Source: Micromonospora phaseoli (GTDB lineage Bacteria; Actinomycetota; Actinomycetes; Mycobacteriales; Micromonosporaceae). From it: 64,000 nt of DNA. The notes beneath the pieces are model-generated. The model did not search any database and was not told the DNA's origin. It saw only the letters and a list, made by a program, of their open reading frames with translations. The position numbers and the translations under genes were made by a program. Positions 59,118 through 64,000 of the stretch are shown here, one piece after another. The stretch is from contig NZ_FNYV01000001.1 of NCBI RefSeq assembly GCF_900109115.1, positions 1-64,000 of the forward strand, in the 5' to 3' direction. Every line of letters begins with the position of its first letter. Position 1 is the stretch's first letter.

Positions 59118-59915
59118 ATGACGGATCTTGATGTGACCACCTTGCGTGCGGCGTACGACGCCCAGCTGCGGCCGGACCTGCCCGACCCGGTGCCCGACGG
59201 CGTGAGTGTGCAGTCGGACGGTCCGTTGTTCCGGGTGCTCGGCCTGGATCAGCGGGGTCTGGTGACCTACCGTGACCTCGGTGGGCTGGCCGGTGCCGAA
59301 CTCGACGAGTTGATCGCCCGGCAGGTGGCGGTGTCCCGCGAGCGGGGCGAGCCGGTGGAGTGGAAGCTGCACGGCCACGACGAACCGGCGGACCTGCCGC
59401 AGCGCCTGCGCGCCGCCGGCTTCGTGCCGGAGGACCAGGAGACCGTCGTGGTCGGCCCGATCGCCCCGCTGGCCTCCGCGCTGCCGGTGGTGCCCGAGGG
59501 CGTACGCCTGCGTGAGGTGACCGGGCGGGCGGATCTGGACCGGATCGCGCAGCTGAAGAGCCAGGTGTGGGGGCGTGACCTGTCCGGACTGGCCGACGCG
59601 CTGGAACGGGAGATCGCCGCCGATCCGCAGGCGATCACGGTCGTGGTGGCCGAGGCGGGCGAGACGATGGTGAGCGCCGGTTGGGTGCGGTACCCGGCCG
59701 ACAGCACGTTCGCCACGCTCTGGGGCGGCTCGACCCTGCCGCAGTGGCGGCGTAAGGGCATCTACCGTGCGCTGGTCAGCTACCGGACCCGGTTGGCCGG
59801 GCCGCGTGGCCGGACGTTGGTGCAGGTCGACGCCGGAGACGAGAGCCGTCCGGTGCTGGAGCGACTCGGGCTCGTCCCGGTCACCACCACCACCCCCTAC
59901 GTCTACACTCCGTGA
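59118..59915 (+). CDS. GNAT family N-acetyltransferase
   Basis: 265 residues from ATG 59118. The N-terminal ~120 residues form a degenerate GNAT-like half, and the C-terminal half has GNAT motifs ITVVVAEAGETMVSAGWVRY, STLPQWRRKGIYRALVSYRT (acetyl-CoA loop QWRRKGI) and LVQVDAGDESRPVLERLGL. Substrate unknown. The next gene overlaps by 4 bp (GTGA). Confidence 0.82.
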   Translation: MTDLDVTTLRAAYDAQLRPDLPDPVPDGVSVQSDGPLFRVLGLDQRGLVTYRDLGGLAGAELDELIARQVAVSRERGEPVEWKLHGHDEPADLPQRLRAAGFVPEDQETVVVGPIAPLASALPVVPEGVRLREVTGRADLDRIAQLKSQVWGRDLSGLADALEREIAADPQAITVVVAEAGETMVSAGWVRYPADSTFATLWGGSTLPQWRRKGIYRALVSYRTRLAGPRGRTLVQVDAGDESRPVLERLGLVPVTTTTPYVYTP

Positions 59916-60334
59916 TCATGACCGAGCAGCTGACGGACGACGAGAAGTTGACTCTCAAGACGGGTGCCTTCGGCGCGGTGTTCATGGTCTCGAACGCCGA
60001 TCCGGGGGTGCTCGCCGTGTTCCGGGAGAGCTTCGCCGCCTCCGGGGCGATGGCTGACGCCAGCGGCGTGGTGAAGGAGGCGCTGACCGGTGGGCCGCTG
60101 CCGAAGCTGCCGCGGGACTCGGCGCTGGAGGTCGAGTCGGTGGTGCTGCCGGCGCTGCGTCGGGCACTTGAGATCCTGGCCGAGAAGGCCCCGCAGGACG
60201 TCGGTGTCTACCGCGCGGTGGTGCTGACGGCGGCCGATCGGACGGCACGTGCCCACAACGGGGTCAGCCCGGCCGAGGCCGAGGTGGTCGAGCGGATCAG
60301 GGGCGTGTTGGGCGAGGATGCTACTGGCAGGTAA
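59912..60334 (+). CDS. Conserved hypothetical protein, 140 aa
   Basis: Starts at GTG 59912 (overlapping the GNAT stop) or ATG 59918. Helical: LTLKTGAFGAVFMVSNADPG, ALRRALEILAEKAPQDVGVY, AEAEVVERIRGVLGEDA. Similar small proteins occur in actinomycetes; function unknown. Shares the operon with the GNAT gene and lies upstream of etfB. Confidence 0.65.
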   Translation: MIMTEQLTDDEKLTLKTGAFGAVFMVSNADPGVLAVFRESFAASGAMADASGVVKEALTGGPLPKLPRDSALEVESVVLPALRRALEILAEKAPQDVGVYRAVVLTAADRTARAHNGVSPAEAEVVERIRGVLGEDATGR

Positions 60335-60458
60335 CCTTGCGTCGTGGGCAACTGCACAACCGCTCACGGTTGACCGCACGGCAACGCACGCGCGAGGCTG
60401 CGCCCCAGCACAGGGCGAAGAGATCACACCACCACAGCAGGAGGGTCGTCGAAGCGCG

Positions 60459-61238
60459 ATGAACATCGTCGTACTCGTCAAGCAGGTGCCCGATTCGGGC
60501 GCGGACCGCAACCTGCGTACTGACGACAACACTGTCGACCGCGGTTCGGCGAACAACGTCATCAACGAGATGGACGAGTACGCCATCGAGGAGGCGTTGA
60601 AGATCAAGGAGGCGCACGGCGGCGAGGTGACGATCCTGACCATGGGTCCGGATCGGGCGACCGAGTCGATCCGTAAGGCGCTGTCGATGGGCCCGGACAA
60701 GGCGGTGCACGTGGTGGACGACGCCCTGCACGGCTCCTGCGCGGTGGCCACCTCGAAGGTGCTGGCCGCGGCGCTGGGCCAGCTGAACGCGGACCTGGTG
60801 CTCTGCGGCGCCGAGTCGACCGACGGCCGGGTACAGGTGCTGCCGCACATGCTCGCCGAGCGGCTGGGGGTGGCGGCGCTGACCGGTGCCCGCAAGCTCA
60901 CCGTCGACGGGGCCACGCTGACCGCGGAGCGGCAGACCGAGGAGGGCTACGAGGTGGTCACCGCCTCGACCCCGGCCATCGTCTCCGTGTGGGACACCAT
61001 CAACGAGCCGCGGTACCCGTCGTTCAAGGGCATCATGGCGGCCAAGAAGAAGCCGGTGCAGACCCTCGCCCTGACCGACCTGGGTGTGGCCGCGGGTGAG
61101 GTGGGCCTCGACGGCGCGACCAGCGCCGTGGTGGAACACACCAAGCGCCCGCCGCGCTCGGCCGGGGTGAAGGTCACCGACGAGGGTTCCGGCGGCGTGC
61201 AGCTGGTCGAGTTCCTCGCCACCGAGAAGTTCGTGTGA
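60459..61238 (+). CDS. etfB: Electron transfer flavoprotein subunit beta
   Basis: 259 residues from ATG 60459. Starts MNIVVLVKQVPDSGADRNLR with VINEMDEYAIEEALKIKE, VTILTMGPDRATESIRKALS and DLVLCGAESTDG, the AMP-binding/ETF-beta motifs, and ends near SVWDTINEPRYPSFKGIMAA KKK. Partner of etfA 12 bp downstream. It accepts electrons from acyl-CoA dehydrogenases. Confidence 0.95.
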   Translation: MNIVVLVKQVPDSGADRNLRTDDNTVDRGSANNVINEMDEYAIEEALKIKEAHGGEVTILTMGPDRATESIRKALSMGPDKAVHVVDDALHGSCAVATSKVLAAALGQLNADLVLCGAESTDGRVQVLPHMLAERLGVAALTGARKLTVDGATLTAERQTEEGYEVVTASTPAIVSVWDTINEPRYPSFKGIMAAKKKPVQTLALTDLGVAAGEVGLDGATSAVVEHTKRPPRSAGVKVTDEGSGGVQLVEFLATEKFV

Positions 61239-61250
61239 GGGGTGTGGGAC

Positions 61251-62210
61251 ATGTCTGAGGTTCTCGTCGTCGTCGAAGCCACTCGGGAGTTCGGCGTCAA
61301 GAAGGTCACCCTGGAGATGCTCACCCTGGCCCGGGAGCTGGGCAGCCCGTCGGCGGTGGTGCTCGGCGGGCCCGGTGCCGCCGAGGCGCTCGCCGCCAGG
61401 CTGGGTGAGTACGGCGCGGAGAAGATCTACGCGGCCGAGGGTGAGGAGATCGACGGCTACCTGGTGGCGCCGAAGGCCACCGTGGTCGCCGACCTGGTCA
61501 AGCGGGTGCAGCCGGCCGCCGTGCTGCTCGCCTCGTCCCAGGAGGGCAAGGAGATCGCCGCCCGGCTGGCGGTGAAGCTGGACAACGGCATCCTGACCGA
61601 TGTGGTCGCCCTGGCCGCCGACGGCACCGCCACCCAGGTGGCCTTCGCCGGCTCGACCATCGTCACCTCCAAGGTCACCCGTGGTCTGCCGCTGGTCACC
61701 GTCCGGCCGAACTCGGTCGCACCGACCCCGGCGGCGGCCACCCCGGCGGTCGAGCAGCTCACCGTCGCCGTCACCGACACCGACAAGCTGGCCAAGGTGG
61801 TCGAGCGGGTGGCCGAGCAGAAGGGCTCGCGCCCCGAACTCACCGAGGCCGGTGTGGTCGTCTCCGGCGGTCGTGGCGTCGGCAACGCGGACAACTTCAA
61901 GCTGGTCGAGGAGTTGGCGGACCTGCTCGGTGGCGCTGTCGGCGCCTCCCGGGCCGCGGTCGACTCCGGCTTCTACCCGCACCAGTTCCAGGTCGGGCAG
62001 ACCGGCAAGACCGTCTCCCCGCAGCTCTACGTGGCGCTGGGCATCTCCGGCGCGATCCAGCACCGGGCCGGCATGCAGACCTCGAAGACCATCGTCGCGG
62101 TCAACAAGGACGGCGAGGCACCGATCTTCGAGCTGGCCGACTTCGGCGTGGTGGGCGACCTGTTCAAGATCGTCCCGCAGGCCGCCGAGGAGATCCGCAA
62201 GCGCAAGTGA
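61251..62210 (+). CDS. etfA: Electron transfer flavoprotein subunit alpha
   Basis: 319 residues from ATG 61251, with GAGGGG upstream. N-domain [21 protein letters not shown]-terminal FAD domain: [66 protein letters not shown] and [19 protein letters not shown], all ETF-alpha signatures. Pairs with EtfB for electron transfer to the quinone pool through ETF:QO. Confidence 0.96.
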   Translation: MSEVLVVVEATREFGVKKVTLEMLTLARELGSPSAVVLGGPGAAEALAARLGEYGAEKIYAAEGEEIDGYLVAPKATVVADLVKRVQPAAVLLASSQEGKEIAARLAVKLDNGILTDVVALAADGTATQVAFAGSTIVTSKVTRGLPLVTVRPNSVAPTPAAATPAVEQLTVAVTDTDKLAKVVERVAEQKGSRPELTEAGVVVSGGRGVGNADNFKLVEELADLLGGAVGASRAAVDSGFYPHQFQVGQTGKTVSPQLYVALGISGAIQHRAGMQTSKTIVAVNKDGEAPIFELADFGVVGDLFKIVPQAAEEIRKRK

Positions 62211-62219
62211 GTCGTACGC

Positions 62220-62257
62220 GCCGCAGCCGCCGTCCGGTTCCGGGCGGCGGCTGCGGC
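62220..62257 (+). terminator. Terminator after etfA
   Basis: GCCGCAGCCGCC (62220-62231) pairs with GGCGGCTGCGGC (62246-62257), followed by GTTT, 10 bp after the stop. Confidence 0.8.
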
Positions 62258-62309
62258 GTTTCTGCCAGGGAGCTGATCGGCGGGCCGGGGAGCTGAACCG
62301 GCCCGCCGA

Positions 62310-63074
62310 TCAGCCCGTCAGGGAGCCCCTCAACAGGCTGTCGCCGGAGTGCGCGGTGTTGTTGTCGAACTCCTCGGCCGAGACGTCGACGACCGAGTAC
62401 TGCCCCAGGTCGACGTTTGGTGGCAACGGCAGCAGCACGTCAGAGCCGCTGCCGAGCAAGCCGACCGAGAACATCTCCATGTTCCGCGGGTTGATGAGCC
62501 ATACCTCGTAGTACCCCGGTACGGCCGGGAGATTCACCACGTGCAGATGCAGCTCGCCGCTGCCGAGCACGCGGGCGTCGCCTCGGGCCTGTGCCGGGGT
62601 CGAGCCGTAGGCGGCGAGCGCGGCGCTGGCCACCACTGCCTGCTCCGGGGGCGTCTCCTCGCGCAGCACGGCGGCGGTGCCGGCTACTCCGACAGCGGCG
62701 GCGGCGACCGCCGTGACCGCGGTCACCGCAAGGCGTGACCAGCGTCCGCGCCGAGGCCGGCGCGGCACCGGCGCGGCACCGGCGGCCGGCTCGTCGGCTC
62801 CCTGGGCGGGCACCGGTCGCGGCCGGGGACCGGTCAGCGTGGGCAGCTCCGCCGCGGCCCGGATCTCGGCCGTGATGCTCTGCCAGAGGTGCTCCGGCGG
62901 GTCGGGCAGGTCGCGCAGACCCTGCGTGGCGGCGCCGAGGCCGGCGACGTGGCGCAGGCTGTCCAACTCGTTGCGGCAGTGCGGGCAGGCGTCGAGGTGG
63001 GTGCGGTCGGAGTTGTCCGCCTCGCTCTCACCGAGCGCCAGAAATACCAGCCGGTCGTGCTCCAGGTGCTGCAC
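62310..63074 (-). CDS. Anti-sigma factor, RskA-like
   Basis: 254 residues. N-terminal zinc-anti-sigma motif [15 protein letters not shown] (H-x3-C-x2-C), one TM helix (about 115-137, [20 protein letters not shown]) and an extracellular RskA domain: [55 protein letters not shown]. It would bind the ECF sigma factor coded upstream; regulated release by proteolysis is known for RskA. Its start overlaps the sigma gene by 47 bp. Confidence 0.9.
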   Translation of the reverse strand: MQHLEHDRLVFLALGESEADNSDRTHLDACPHCRNELDSLRHVAGLGAATQGLRDLPDPPEHLWQSITAEIRAAAELPTLTGPRPRPVPAQGADEPAAGAAPVPRRPRRGRWSRLAVTAVTAVAAAAVGVAGTAAVLREETPPEQAVVASAALAAYGSTPAQARGDARVLGSGELHLHVVNLPAVPGYYEVWLINPRNMEMFSVGLLGSGSDVLLPLPPNVDLGQYSVVDVSAEEFDNNTAHSGDSLLRGSLTG

Positions 63075-63630
63075 CGTCCACCTCCCATCTGCGCTTCAGA
63101 CTCGCCATGCCGCGCCGAATGTGACTCTTCACCGTGCCCAGCGGCACCCCGGTCACCGCCGCGATCTGTTGGTGGGTCAGGTCGTCGAAGAAGGCCAATT
63201 CCAGCATGCGTCGCTGCTCGTCCGGCAGCCGCGCCAACTCGTCGGCCACCACCAACCGGTCGACCACGGTGTCCGGGTCGCTGCCGGCGGGGGCCGGGTC
63301 GGGTAGTTGGCGTACGGTCTCGACCACCCGGTTCTCCCGGGCGGAGGAGCGCAGCCGGTCGATGACCTTGCGCCGGCCGATCCCCAGCAGCCAGCCGATC
63401 AGCGACCCTTTCGCCGGGTCGAAGGTGTCCCGGCCGAGCCAGGCGGCGACGAACGTGGCCTGGGTCACGTCCTCCGCGTCGCTGCGGTTGACCAGGGTGC
63501 TGGTGGCCAGGTGGAGGACGGCCCGGCCGTAGCGGTCGTACGCCTCGCGCAGCGCCAGCTCTTCGCCGGCCCGGAAACGGTGGGCCAGCTCATCCTCGGG
63601 GGTGCCCGGCTCCTGCCGGGTCCCGGTCAC
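63028..63630 (-). CDS. ECF sigma factor, SigK-like
   Basis: 200 residues from GTG 63630; the start is not certain since the frame is open upstream. Region 2: LREAYDRYGRAVLHLATSTL, VNRSDAEDVTQATFVAAWLG, IGWLLGIGRRKVIDRLRSS. Region 4: LPDEQRRMLELAFFDDLTHQ and QIAAVTGVPLGTVKSHIRRG, MASLKRRW. Overlaps the RskA-like gene by 47 bp, a translationally coupled sigma/anti-sigma pair, as in sigK-rskA of mycobacteria. Confidence 0.9.
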   Translation of the reverse strand: MTGTRQEPGTPEDELAHRFRAGEELALREAYDRYGRAVLHLATSTLVNRSDAEDVTQATFVAAWLGRDTFDPAKGSLIGWLLGIGRRKVIDRLRSSARENRVVETVRQLPDPAPAGSDPDTVVDRLVVADELARLPDEQRRMLELAFFDDLTHQQIAAVTGVPLGTVKSHIRRGMASLKRRWEVDGAAPGARPAGISGAR

Positions 63631-63860
63631 GCGACGGCTCGCCTGGTTGGGGGCATGCCCGACTTTAGCTCGCACCGGCACCGTCCCCTCTGTCAGCCCA
63701 GCGGCTCCTCGGCACCTGTTCGTCCGTGCGGCGGCTGCTGGATGCGGTGGTGACCGAAAAAGAAAAGTCGCCTCCGCTCGCATCCGGACGGCGCGGTGCC
63801 GGCGTAACTCGAGGTGCACAGCAAGCCTGACGAAACAGCATGAACCACCAGGAGGCAGAC

Positions 63861-64000
63861 ATGCAGTTCGCGTACCTTCGCCGCGTCGCCGCGGGCAGCG
63901 CGGTCGCCGCGCTGACCTTCGTCGGCGCCGGCATCGCGACGGCGACTCCCGCGTACGCCGCCAGCTCGAAGGTCTCCGTCGTGCACGGCATCCCGGACAC
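63861..64000 (+). CDS. DUF4397 secreted protein (3' partial)
   Basis: The first 46 residues are visible, from ATG 63861 with GGAGG 5 nt upstream. Signal peptide: RRVAAGSAVAALTFVGAGIA, cleavage near AYA|A. The mature start KVSVVHGIPD matches the beginning of DUF4397 domains. Divergent from the SigK/RskA-like pair and thus a likely target of that sigma factor; the 230-bp region between them holds no gene. Confidence 0.78.
   Translation, partial: MQFAYLRRVAAGSAVAALTFVGAGIATATPAYAASSKVSVVHGIPD

Overview
The window reads as chromosomal DNA of a high-GC actinomycete, most likely Micromonosporaceae (Micromonospora-like). Evidence for this is the strong G/C bias at third codon positions, frequent GTG starts, GGAGG-type ribosome sites, secreted glycosidases carrying CBM13 (ricin-B) modules under LacI-type palindromes, a SigK/RskA-type pair and DUF6232 proteins. 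The genus is inferred, not proven. No rRNA, CRISPR array or intact insertion sequence was seen. There is one complete tRNA, tRNA-Lys(CTT).

Positions 1-20300 are an accessory zone. It opens inside a large RHS/YD-repeat protein whose tip looks like a lysozyme-fold lytic transglycosylase. A lipoprotein gene overlaps its stop codon and is a candidate immunity gene. The 3' end of tRNA-Lys (37 bp) occurs three times: in the tRNA (8553-8628), at 5221-5257 and at 19781-19817. A fourth remnant lies at 18677-18685. The three copies outside the tRNA are preceded by related ~140 bp flanks. A tyrosine integrase remnant lies just inside the tRNA. I read this as integrative elements stacked at tRNA-Lys genes and now largely decayed. 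Cargo between the repeats includes a DUF5984 protein, small hypotheticals, an HTH/hydrolase pair under a four-half-site operator, and a TetR gene next to a heterodimeric ABC exporter. Between the first repeat and the tRNA is a secreted M91-like/VWD protein.

Positions 20500-40500 are rich in extracellular carbohydrate metabolism and its control. There is a PQQ-type sugar dehydrogenase, a GH10 xylanase, a GH5 glucanase or mannanase, a beta-helix glycosidase and a GH16 glucanase, all but the first carrying CBM13. Several have LacI-type boxes upstream. Among them lie AraC and TetR regulators with palindromic operators, alpha/beta hydrolases, a methyltransferase, an F420-type reductase, and an unusual ECF sigma factor fused through a membrane helix to an AbfB sugar-binding domain.

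Positions 40600-64000 look like ordinary chromosomal backbone. They hold a Clp-N regulator with an apparently leaderless self-regulated promoter, a broken VapC toxin, a TetR/DCC-protein/membrane operon, a GH3 beta-N-acetylhexosaminidase divergent from a ROK regulator, ABC transporters, ribokinase, a GlxA-type regulator, rhodanese, DUF6232 paralogues, enoyl-CoA hydratase, a ThDP acetolactate-synthase-like enzyme, DUF202 proteins, GNATs and etfBA. The window ends with a SigK/RskA-type pair divergent from a truncated DUF4397 secreted protein.
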